Assembly: GCA_964343805.1 (NCBI GenBank) | Contig: CAYFLR010000124.1 | Span: 1-5,913, forward strand | Direction: 5' to 3' | Origin: CAYFLR01 sp964343805 | Lineage (GTDB): Bacteria; Bdellovibrionota_B; Oligoflexia; CAYFLR01 | DNA: 5,913 bases | Part shown: positions 1 through 5,764 of the stretch, one piece after another | How the letters are laid out: every line of letters starts with the position of its first letter | Numbering within the stretch: the stretch's first letter is position 1 | The notes under the pieces: model-generated | What the model was told of the DNA's origin: nothing | Database searches by the model: none | What the model saw: only the letters and a program-made list of their open reading frames with translations | Program-made: the position numbers and the translations under genes

Positions 1-195
1 GACGGCATAATTGAAAACTACAATCAAAAGCTACGCCCCCTCAACATGTTTAGACTAGAAAAATTTATAAAAAAATCCTTTCATCTCCCCATCAAAGATA
101 TGGTAGAATTAGTTGTTAAACACACATTTGCATATTATGATGGATGTCCCCCAGAAGATGATATTACATTTATTGCATTAAATTTCAGCAAATAG
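1..195 (+). CDS. SpoIIE/RsbU-type PP2C serine phosphatase, C-terminal fragment
   Basis: An open frame enters from the left edge and ends at TAG (193-195), leaving 64 residues of the C-terminus. Two hallmarks of the SpoIIE-like PP2C phosphatase domain are visible: DGIIE at residues 1-5 (the DG-(I/V)-x-E motif) and EDDIT at residues 52-56 (the late metal-binding DD-x-T motif), followed by a hydrophobic last strand (FIALNF). In this family these acidic residues hold the two metal ions that dephosphorylate phosphoserine or phosphothreonine, often on an anti-anti-sigma factor or a related STAS protein. Any N-terminal sensor or receiver domain lies outside the window, so the input signal is unknown. 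The stop is 7 nt before the cheX-like start, which indicates co-transcription with cheX and cheY and a shared signalling role. The family call is secure for a fragment; the substrate is unknown. Confidence 0.85.
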   Translation, partial: DGIIENYNQKLRPLNMFRLEKFIKKSFHLPIKDMVELVVKHTFAYYDGCPPEDDITFIALNFSK

Positions 196-202
196 GTTTA
201 CT

Positions 203-750
203 ATGAGCACAGATAAAATCCCCAGCAAAGAGCTTCAGTTAAAATGTGCTCAACCATTTAATACGGCAATTAAAGAAGTTCTAGAATCCTTTCTGTCGGC
301 AAAATCAGAAGCATCAATGCCAACCATATCCGAAGGAAAACTCACCATTCCCTGTTCAGGTGTTCTTATAAAACTTGATATTAGTGGGACTGTAGATGCA
401 ATGGTTCAGATGGTTTTTCCAAGTGAGACAGCCCAAAATATTGNNNNNNNNNNGCTACCCAAATGATGGGTGAAAAATGTGAAACCCTTGATGAAATGGT
501 AGCTGATGCTGTTTCAGAGTTTGTTAATATGGTAGTAGGAAATGCCAAAGCAAGTTTGTATACTGGAGATTTACATCCTATTCAACTGGGATTGCCATCA
601 TCTATTTATAGTGACAGTTTCTATTTGAATTTTTCTAAGAACTCTTTTGGTTTGCACTATAATCATACAACCGATTTAGGTCCCTTGACCCTTATTCTAG
701 AATTTAAATTCGTGAACCCCGATGACGTAAGTCTTCCGAGGAGTGTATAG
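203..750 (+). CDS. cheX: CheX-family CheY-P phosphatase, interrupted by assembly gap
   Basis: One gene is split in two frames by the N run at 444-453. The 5' part gives 80 residues from ATG 203, and the 3' part continues in another frame from 454 (ATQMMG...) to TAG 748-750. The 3' part carries the CheC/CheX/FliY phosphatase signature exactly: Asp (505-507), x3, Glu (517-519), x2, Asn (526-528), then 22 residues and Pro. In this family the Glu and Asn position water to hydrolyse the acyl phosphate on CheY. The context EFVNMVVGNAK and the preceding SETA...MMG helix are CheX-like. There is a single ExxN signature, as in CheX, where CheC usually has two. The joined protein would be about 178 residues, a little longer than typical CheX. 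The start has only a weak Shine-Dalgarno (tagg, 193-196) overlapping the upstream stop, which suggests translational coupling. The split is judged an artefact, not a true frameshift, because both halves are intact and the break falls at the Ns. Confidence 0.88.
444..453. other. Assembly gap (10 N) of arbitrary length
   Basis: Ten Ns lie inside the cheX-like gene. The coding frame before the gap and the frame after it can be joined only if the real number of missing bases is 2 modulo 3 (for example -1, 2, 5, 8 or 11), so ten cannot be right. The base before the gap and the base after it are both G. Collapsing them into one (a gap of -1) gives a continuous reading QNI-ATQMMG of plausible CheX spacing. 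Confidence 0.95.
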
Positions 751-752
751 TT

Positions 753-1109
753 ATGAAAGCACTGATTGTAGACGATTCAAAGGTCATGTGTCAAATTTTA
801 AAAAGGCATTTAAATGTTATTGAGGTGGATGCGGACCTTGCCCATGATGGCCGCCAAGCACTTGATAATTTAAATAGCCAGAGCTATGAAATCATTTTAA
901 TCGACTGGAACATGCCTGTCTTAAATGGGATTGAAACAATCATAGAATTAAGAGACCAGGGAATTAAAACTCCCGTCATTATGATCACAACCGAATCAGA
1001 AGATGCAAGGAAAAAAACTGCCTTCAATGCTGGAGCCAACGACTACATTACCAAACCTTTCACAGCTGATACCATTCAACAAAAAGTCTTGAAAAATCTA
1101 AAACAATAG
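753..1109 (+). CDS. cheY: Stand-alone CheY-like response regulator receiver
   Basis: This 118-residue single-domain receiver has no output domain. The acidic pair D7-D8 (VDDSK), phospho-acceptor D51 in IDWNMP, switch threonine T79 (MITTE), aromatic Y98 and invariant K101 (TKPF) are all present at CheY spacing. The DWNMP and KPFTA-x-T blocks closely resemble enterobacterial CheY. It should accept phosphate from a CheA-type kinase encoded elsewhere and bind a motor or other target when phosphorylated. The start follows a strong Shine-Dalgarno, GAGGAG at 738-743, located inside the end of cheX. Only 2 nt separate the cheX stop and this ATG, so the phosphatase and its presumed substrate are translated together. 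Whether it controls flagella, gliding or another process cannot be read from the window; assignment as a receiver is certain, assignment as the motility CheY is probable. Confidence 0.9.
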   Translation: MKALIVDDSKVMCQILKRHLNVIEVDADLAHDGRQALDNLNSQSYEIILIDWNMPVLNGIETIIELRDQGIKTPVIMITTESEDARKKTAFNAGANDYITKPFTADTIQQKVLKNLKQ

Positions 1110-1150
1110 TGTGAATTTTATAGTGAGGATATTAGTTAGGAACCTCTTTA

Positions 1151-2425
1151 TCATTCAAGAAAATTAATTCCTTGGCCATCTTGCTCGTTGATTTCCACTT
1201 TAGTAGGAATTCCATCAAAGTACTTTCTTAAAATATCTCGTTCCTCTTCCATAGTAGTTAGCTTGTAAAGGGCTAACCCCAGCGGATCAAAGGTATCATG
1301 CTCCAAGGAGTATACTTGAGCAATCAACTCTTCATCTTTTTTGGAAAGGACCTCGCTCAAAATATTTACAAAACCAGATAGATTATTCAAATGTTGTTGT
1401 AATTGATCTTGAAACTGTAAGGCCACTAATATGGGATTCACCAGATCTTGTAACGATTTATCCTTACTCAAAACCTTCCTAAATGCAGACAATGCTGAGT
1501 TAACTTTGTCTTGTTTGGAGCCCAGATCTTGATCATCATTATCTTTGAGTAGCTCTTCTTGCAGGTTCTCAATGGAATCTAACGATTCTTGCGAAACGGC
1601 ACCAATCCGATCAGAGTCTTCCAGCAGCACGGCCAGAGCCTTCCCGATCTCGACGGTAGATGATTCAGTATAACTCACACAATCAAGGAGGACCTGCCGG
1701 TAGTGATCAAAAAACCGGAGTACAAATTCCGGTTCGGTGACTGGAATATTGTTTAGATCATTAAGTGTGATTTTTGCTAAATCTTGGATAGGCACTCCAT
1801 CTAAAAAGGAGCAAAGAAACTTGACTTGGTCTTCTTTTTCCTCGATTTGAGTATAAATGGCTTGAACCATTTCTCCACAGTCGACTCTATCATCCAAACT
1901 GGCATCTATTTTATCTATTAAATGAAGTAAACTTTTAATGTTTTTCTTTAAAACAGCTGATTTAGCATACAGTATGTTTTTATTTTGCATTTCAATTAAA
2001 ACTGGAAAAGCCTTACTTCTCAGTCCAAGATTTAACCGGCTCACCGCTTCCATTTGTTTTTGCATACCCGCAAGACCCAGCCGATCTTTTTTGGATTGCT
2101 CATCTTCTTTGAAGTCGACATCTTCTCCTTTTTCCATTTTCTCCTGCAGCTGATCCACAATATCATCGACCTCATCATTCATATGGTTCAGCTTTTCAGC
2201 CGCCAGATCTTCGTCCGAAGATTGATCTTTTTTCTGTTGATAAAATTTCCCAACTTTTATTTTTCGACCTTGTTTGGAAAGACCGGTTCCATGATCCAAA
2301 ATTGTATTGGTGGCCTCTTCCAATCGGTAAACAGCCAGAGTTAAGAACTCATTGGCTACAAAAGAAAATAACTCTACAAAATATCTTCTTTGCTGATAAA
2401 AAGCTTCAGTTAGTTTATCGGACAT
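1151..2425 (-). CDS. CheZ-like helical protein with FQDxxxQ motif
   Basis: The protein is 424 residues, almost entirely helical and charged, with no signal peptide or membrane segment, so it is cytoplasmic. Near the C-terminus (residues 335-347) is ALQFQDQLQQHL, matching the CheZ active-site helix pattern with D340 and Q344 in the D-x3-Q arrangement that dephosphorylates CheY in E. coli CheZ. A later segment, TMEEERDILRKYF (391-403), also recalls CheZ-like chemotaxis proteins. It is about twice the usual CheZ length: residues 1-60 form a helical head, 65-120 a very charged, probably disordered linker (many D, E, K), and 120-330 further helices. The ATG at 2423-2425 is preceded by AGGA at suitable spacing (2433-2436). 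It converges on cheY with 41 nt between stops, so it is a separate transcription unit. Proximity to cheX and cheY supports a chemotaxis role. The same FQD pattern also occurs in other helical chemotaxis proteins, so phosphatase activity is an inference. Confidence 0.6.
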   Translation of the reverse strand: MSDKLTEAFYQQRRYFVELFSFVANEFLTLAVYRLEEATNTILDHGTGLSKQGRKIKVGKFYQQKKDQSSDEDLAAEKLNHMNDEVDDIVDQLQEKMEKGEDVDFKEDEQSKKDRLGLAGMQKQMEAVSRLNLGLRSKAFPVLIEMQNKNILYAKSAVLKKNIKSLLHLIDKIDASLDDRVDCGEMVQAIYTQIEEKEDQVKFLCSFLDGVPIQDLAKITLNDLNNIPVTEPEFVLRFFDHYRQVLLDCVSYTESSTVEIGKALAVLLEDSDRIGAVSQESLDSIENLQEELLKDNDDQDLGSKQDKVNSALSAFRKVLSKDKSLQDLVNPILVALQFQDQLQQHLNNLSGFVNILSEVLSKKDEELIAQVYSLEHDTFDPLGLALYKLTTMEEERDILRKYFDGIPTKVEINEQDGQGINFLE

Positions 2426-2456
2426 ATCTATTTCCTATTAGAGTAATCGTTTCAAG

Positions 2457-2467
2457 TTATTATATCA
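2457..2467 (-). promoter_or_regulatory. Extended -10 promoter for the CheZ-like gene
   Basis: Read on the - strand the sequence is TGATATAATAA: a perfect TATAAT hexamer (2464 down to 2459) preceded by TG one base upstream, the extended -10 element. No clear -35 is visible at 16-18 bp, as is common for extended -10 promoters. Transcription would begin near 2452, giving a leader of about 27 nt that contains the AGGA ribosome site. Confidence 0.6.
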
Positions 2468-2507
2468 TGAAGATTAACTAGAGACTATGGAGAAAAGGGA
2501 TCTTTTA

Positions 2508-2516
2508 TGTTAAGAT
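2508..2516 (+). promoter_or_regulatory. Candidate extended -10 promoter for lspA
   Basis: TGTTAAGAT fits the extended -10 form TG-n-TANNAT with two mismatches to TATAAT, and there is no convincing -35. A start near 2523 would place the hairpin at 2531-2559 inside the lspA leader. It is the best + strand candidate seen between 2426 and 2596, but AT-rich DNA gives such matches by chance. Confidence 0.35.
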
Positions 2517-2530
2517 AAATCAGAAATAAG

Positions 2531-2564
2531 CCTGTAAGGAGTATCCCACCTCCCACAGGTTTTT
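2531..2564 (+). terminator. Terminator-like hairpin in the lspA leader (possible attenuator)
   Basis: CCTGT (2531-2535) pairs with ACAGG (2555-2559), and the inner GGAG (2538-2541) pairs with CTCC (2550-2553), separated by a small internal loop. The apical loop is 8 nt and five Ts follow directly (2560-2564). This is the layout of an intrinsic terminator on the + strand. No + strand gene ends nearby, and only 32 nt separate it from the lspA start. It is therefore either a leader attenuator for lspA or a stop for antisense transcription arising within the CheZ-like gene. Confidence 0.45.
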
Positions 2565-2585
2565 CCCTTTGATGTATGTCTTTAC

Positions 2586-2590
2586 AGGAG
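2586..2590 (+). promoter_or_regulatory. Ribosome binding site that selects the TTG start of lspA
   Basis: AGGAG lies 6 nt before TTG at 2597. The first in-frame ATG (2621, residue 9) has no Shine-Dalgarno in front of it (gaacccgaaat), so TTG is the supported start. Confidence 0.75.
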
Positions 2591-2596
2591 TGAACC

Positions 2597-3115
2597 TTGC
2601 AGCATTCAAGAACCCGAAATATGAGTATTTTTGCTTCCATTACTTTGGCAGTGGTAGGTCTTTCTCAAATTAGTAGCTATCTCATCAATACTCATATTCC
2701 CATTGGCAAAACAGTCGTCATCAATTCATTACTTCATTTTACCCATGTTCGTAATTTAGGCGGAATTTTTGGATCTTTTCAAGGTTATGGCTGGGTTTTC
2801 GCGATCTTCACCCTTTCCATTATTATTGGACTCACTATCTACCTCTGGAAAGGCAAGGATACTCAAAATTATGAGTATATCTGCCTGGGACTTATAGCTG
2901 GGGGAGGAAGTAGCAATTTAGTAGATCGCTTAATTTATGGTTCCGTCATTGATTTTATCAATGTCCAACATATACCCTACTGGAAGTATGTCTTTAATAC
3001 TGCTGACACCATGATCCACCTGGGTCTTTGGCCCCTCTTGATCTTGAGTTTGACAGAGGCTCATGCTCAATCATCGCAGGAATCGAGCAAAGAACCCACC
3101 CCAACAGATTCCTAA
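2597..3115 (+). CDS. lspA: Lipoprotein signal peptidase (LspA), divergent
   Basis: This 172-residue inner-membrane aspartic protease homologue would cut the signal peptide from diacylglyceryl-prolipoproteins just before the lipidated cysteine. Four hydrophobic spans fit the family: about 11-31, 65-84, 94-108 and 138-153. The signature blocks are clear: HVRNLGGIFG (50-59), SNLVDRLIYGSVIDF (106-120) and FNTADTMIHLG (133-143). D119 and D137 correspond to the catalytic dyad, and R52, N53, N107, D110, R111 and N134 are kept. The first-helix motif, normally D-x3-K (D23 and K27 in E. coli), reads S23-Q-I-S-S27 here, so both conserved polar residues are missing, and NxGAAF has become NLGGIF. The 20-residue hydrophilic tail (SQESSKEP...) is extra. 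It begins with TTG after a good Shine-Dalgarno. The downstream gene encodes a lipoprotein with an unusual cleavage site. The family assignment is firm; whether it is the main housekeeping LspA is uncertain. Confidence 0.88.
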   Translation: MQHSRTRNMSIFASITLAVVGLSQISSYLINTHIPIGKTVVINSLLHFTHVRNLGGIFGSFQGYGWVFAIFTLSIIIGLTIYLWKGKDTQNYEYICLGLIAGGGSSNLVDRLIYGSVIDFINVQHIPYWKYVFNTADTMIHLGLWPLLILSLTEAHAQSSQESSKEPTPTDS

Positions 3116-3128
3116 TCCCATAACAACT

Positions 3129-3139
3129 TGATATAATAA
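3129..3139 (+). promoter_or_regulatory. Extended -10 promoter for the lipoprotein gene
   Basis: TGATATAATAA contains a perfect TATAAT (3132-3137) with the TG extension. It is identical over 11 nt to the - strand element at 2457-2467. A transcript starting near 3144 would have a leader of about 84 nt. This makes the lipoprotein gene at least partly independent of lspA, although no clear terminator separates the two. Confidence 0.55.
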
Positions 3140-3175
3140 ATATATTTAAGAATATTCATTAATACTCTTACTTCT

Positions 3176-3209
3176 TCCGATAAGTAATTAAGTTTCTAAA
3201 CTTCTCGGA
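3176..3209 (+). promoter_or_regulatory. Hairpin in the 5' leader of the lipoprotein gene
   Basis: TCCGA (3176-3180) pairs with TCGGA (3205-3209), and AAGTT (3190-3194) pairs with AACTT (3199-3203) around a TCTA loop. The structure ends 8 nt before the Shine-Dalgarno AGAGG (3218-3222) and lacks a T run, so it is not a terminator. It could stabilise the mRNA or modulate translation. The stems are short and function is unproven. Confidence 0.3.
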
Positions 3210-3227
3210 TAGCTTTAAGAGGTTCAC

Positions 3228-5708
3228 ATGAATTTTAAATATACCATCCTTACTTTGACTCTCCTGACCCTCATGGGTATGGTTACCAGCTACCAAAATT
3301 GTGGTGCCAATAAAATGCCTATTGCCAAAAAGCAAAATAAGAGTGAGATCAACTCTGCTCCTAACACAAGTCAAAACATTCGAAGAAGGTCTACTACCAC
3401 TGAAGCCAACAAAGAAAACAACAACAATAACAATCAAGTGAAATCAGATGTTATTGTTCAGCATGATGGATTTGCCGATGTGGGATCAGCACTTAAAACA
3501 ATAAAAAGTGTGAATACCAGTGCTATCACGCTTGGAGTGGATAACAAAAAGCATCCATTATACGGATTAGAGGTTATTATACCTAAGGTTGATGGAGAAT
3601 CACCTATTCAAATAGAGGTAAGTCACGCCTATGTGAAAGAAATTGAAACACCTGCTGGTTCTTCTGAAGCATGCACTCCACTTATTAATATCCAAATTCC
3701 TAACTCTATGGCTCATGAAAGAATAACCATCTTAAAAACTCCTATAATCGTAAAGGTTCCACTAAATAAGCTATGTCAAAGCAAAGACTATATAGGTTTT
3801 TATCTTTATATGCCTAATGACAAGTCCTTGATTCCAGCAAGTGTAATTAACCGATCAGACACAACAATTACTTATATACTTACACAATTACCTAAAAAGT
3901 CTTCCATCAGCACCAGTCAACAAGAGAGCGATGATTTTATATTCGCAGGAATAGCTCTAACAGCAAAAAACTTTGATCCTCTCCGACAGGAAATGATTGC
4001 CACAGGCTTTGGAATTGCGGAACCCTCAAACAGCAATGCACTACACATTCCCGACATGGGCTCTTATTTAACACCCGTTGGAAACAGTTTGGGCATGGTC
4101 AATTTGGCTAAATATATGTTTAAAAATGGAATCAATCCACTTTTTACCAAAGATAAACTAAATGCTCCTAATGTAGCTAATTGGTTTTTAAATAATGTGT
4201 CTATGGAAGCCGCTGCTAGGGCCGAGATGACCTATAAGAAAGATTCTCATTTGTGGAAAAAAATAGCAGAACTAAACATCAATGAACTTAAAAATAACAA
4301 CGATTACCATACTGGGCGAGTGATTGCCCGAGCTGTAATTGATCAGATTTATACAACACGAAGCCCAGTTACTTTGCAGATTTTCACAGAAAGTAATGAA
4401 AGCAAATCGGTTTTGGTATTTGCTGCAAAAGTGATTGGTGATACCATGGAATTCTCTATTTATGATCCTATCTTTCCTCATACCCCAAAACAAATTGTTT
4501 TTGATGCAGAAAAAGGTTTTTTACCCTATGTATCTTCTAAATTAAAAGGTCAACCCTCTCAGATCTATAAAAAATTTATCATATATAACGATTTGGATAC
4601 TGATAAAATGAAGTCAATTGTTGACAGTGCTTTTGATGGTTTCAAAGACAATTCTCTATTTCCCACAATAACAATAGATTCCATAACCCAAAAAGAGAGT
4701 TCTAAAGAAATCCAATTTGATGATCAAAAAAAGAAGGAGTACCTTGTAGATGAAGGGTTGTTAGTGGTTAAGGGTCAGATCTCAGAATACCCTAGCAGCG
4801 GTGAATTCTCTTATCATTATTTTCTGCAAGTCAAAGTAGATAAGTGGATCACAAGCTCACTAGAAATAGACAGCAAAGGAAACAGAAGTTTTTCATTCGA
4901 ACTCCCTCTAAAGGAAGGGGCCAATGAAATCTCAATATTGTTAGGTGATGAACCAAAAATTACTGAAATAGATGAATCTCCCTTTGACCTGATCACTAAA
5001 TGGGGTGGATCCAAAACAATCAGTCTATTTAATAATGGTTTAAGCTATGAGCAAATGCAGCAAGCGAATGAGGATGCAGAGGAAGAAGAAAGTAACACCA
5101 GTACCAATATAGAAAATCCAAATCAAATTAAAGTTAATTTTGCTGGAGATATAAATTCAGGCAATCCAATCACCATGGCTGAAAGTAATATAAACTTCTC
5201 AGATTTAAATGATATTGAAACTTATACTTTAAATGCCTCATCACCAACCTTGGCGGTGGAGGATTGCGTCATTCATAATTACTTCATTGAGATGGAACTC
5301 AGTAAGACAAACCCTGCTGACAATGCAATTGATTCTTTAGTCAATGGCCAAATATATACTCTCAGTGCAGAAAAAAATCCTCTGCTCAAATTTAATCTTA
5401 CCTCTATTTGCATGGAAGAAAACAGTGCAGGAGTCTTAGTAGTTAAATACAGAAAAAATTATACTTTACCCAAAGATGCAGGCTATAAAGTGAATGAACA
5501 GTTAGGAGATCTTATTCTTAATTACCATAATTCAAAATGTGGTGATAATGTGAAAGGCAAGATATCTAATCTGACATTAATTTTAAAGGGACCAGAATAC
5601 CCATCGGAACCCACCCCTTTGCAAGATCAAAGTTTAAAGAAAATAGAAGTAGATTTAGACTTTGATGCCATGGTTACCAGAATACGCAGTAACATCTGTA
5701 AAAAATAA
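3228..5708 (+). CDS. Large predicted lipoprotein with degenerate papain-like and Ig-like domains
   Basis: The protein has 826 residues. The start ATG follows AGAGG at 5-nt spacing. A type II-like signal peptide is visible: MNFKY, a hydrophobic stretch (residues 6-20), then S-Y-Q-N-C25-G. The cysteine fits lipidation but the -3 to -1 residues (YQN) are atypical. Next comes a Ser/Asn/Lys-rich linker with six consecutive Asn (64-69). Residues 75-245 look like beta-rich extracytoplasmic sequence with C148 and C183. Residues 278-435 resemble a bacterial papain/C39-like peptidase: LTPVGNSLGM (281-290) recalls GNCxGM, KSVLVF (393-398) recalls HAVLVY, and IYDPIFP (411-417) recalls the YDPNYP motif. 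The Cys and His positions are Ser and Lys, so ordinary thiol catalysis is unlikely. Residues 500-575 look like an Ig-like sandwich (GxFxFxLPLxEGxNxI pattern). An acidic linker (614-621) leads to an unrecognised C-terminal region (634-826) with C680, C728, C771 and C824. It probably sits in the envelope, anchored to a membrane. The reading frame is intact and domain calls are by eye. Confidence 0.8.
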   Translation: MNFKYTILTLTLLTLMGMVTSYQNCGANKMPIAKKQNKSEINSAPNTSQNIRRRSTTTEANKENNNNNNQVKSDVIVQHDGFADVGSALKTIKSVNTSAITLGVDNKKHPLYGLEVIIPKVDGESPIQIEVSHAYVKEIETPAGSSEACTPLINIQIPNSMAHERITILKTPIIVKVPLNKLCQSKDYIGFYLYMPNDKSLIPASVINRSDTTITYILTQLPKKSSISTSQQESDDFIFAGIALTAKNFDPLRQEMIATGFGIAEPSNSNALHIPDMGSYLTPVGNSLGMVNLAKYMFKNGINPLFTKDKLNAPNVANWFLNNVSMEAAARAEMTYKKDSHLWKKIAELNINELKNNNDYHTGRVIARAVIDQIYTTRSPVTLQIFTESNESKSVLVFAAKVIGDTMEFSIYDPIFPHTPKQIVFDAEKGFLPYVSSKLKGQPSQIYKKFIIYNDLDTDKMKSIVDSAFDGFKDNSLFPTITIDSITQKESSKEIQFDDQKKKEYLVDEGLLVVKGQISEYPSSGEFSYHYFLQVKVDKWITSSLEIDSKGNRSFSFELPLKEGANEISILLGDEPKITEIDESPFDLITKWGGSKTISLFNNGLSYEQMQQANEDAEEEESNTSTNIENPNQIKVNFAGDINSGNPITMAESNINFSDLNDIETYTLNASSPTLAVEDCVIHNYFIEMELSKTNPADNAIDSLVNGQIYTLSAEKNPLLKFNLTSICMEENSAGVLVVKYRKNYTLPKDAGYKVNEQLGDLILNYHNSKCGDNVKGKISNLTLILKGPEYPSEPTPLQDQSLKKIEVDLDFDAMVTRIRSNICKK

Positions 5709-5751
5709 AAAAAAAGCGGTTTAAACTTAGGTAAAACCTAGTTTAAACCGC
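5707..5751 (-). terminator. Strong intrinsic terminator, best oriented for the - strand repeat gene
   Basis: The arms 5716-5732 and 5736-5751 pair over 16 bp with one bulged T and an AAA loop. On the - strand the stem is followed at once by nine Ts (complement of A 5707-5715), an ideal terminator for the lysine-rich gene entering from the right. On the + strand the downstream sequence is CTTAAAGTTTT, a poorer but usable T-rich tail, so it may also end the lipoprotein transcript whose stop codon touches it. Confidence 0.85.
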
Positions 5752-5764
5752 CTTAAAGTTTTAA

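Noticed and set aside
203..750. cheX as a genuine frameshifted pseudogene
   Set aside because: The only frame break coincides with the N run, and both halves keep family motifs, so an assembly artefact is the simpler reading.
1125..1150. Possible terminator between the convergent cheY and CheZ-like genes
   Set aside because: Only a 4-bp GAGG/CCTC stem with a long loop and three Ts can be drawn, too weak to call.
1938..2344. Overlapping + strand open frames opposite the CheZ-like gene
   Set aside because: They lie wholly antisense to a long, well-supported gene, are rich in Phe/Ser/Ile from complementing charged codons, and have no ribosome site.
3168..3437. An 89-residue - strand open frame over the lipoprotein start
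   Set aside because: It is antisense to the signal peptide and linker of the lipoprotein; its Val-rich N-terminus is the complement of the poly-Asn codons.
4272..5014. Two - strand open frames inside the lipoprotein gene (4272-4493 and 4817-5014)
   Set aside because: They are short, antisense to an intact 826-codon gene, and have no recognisable motif or ribosome site.
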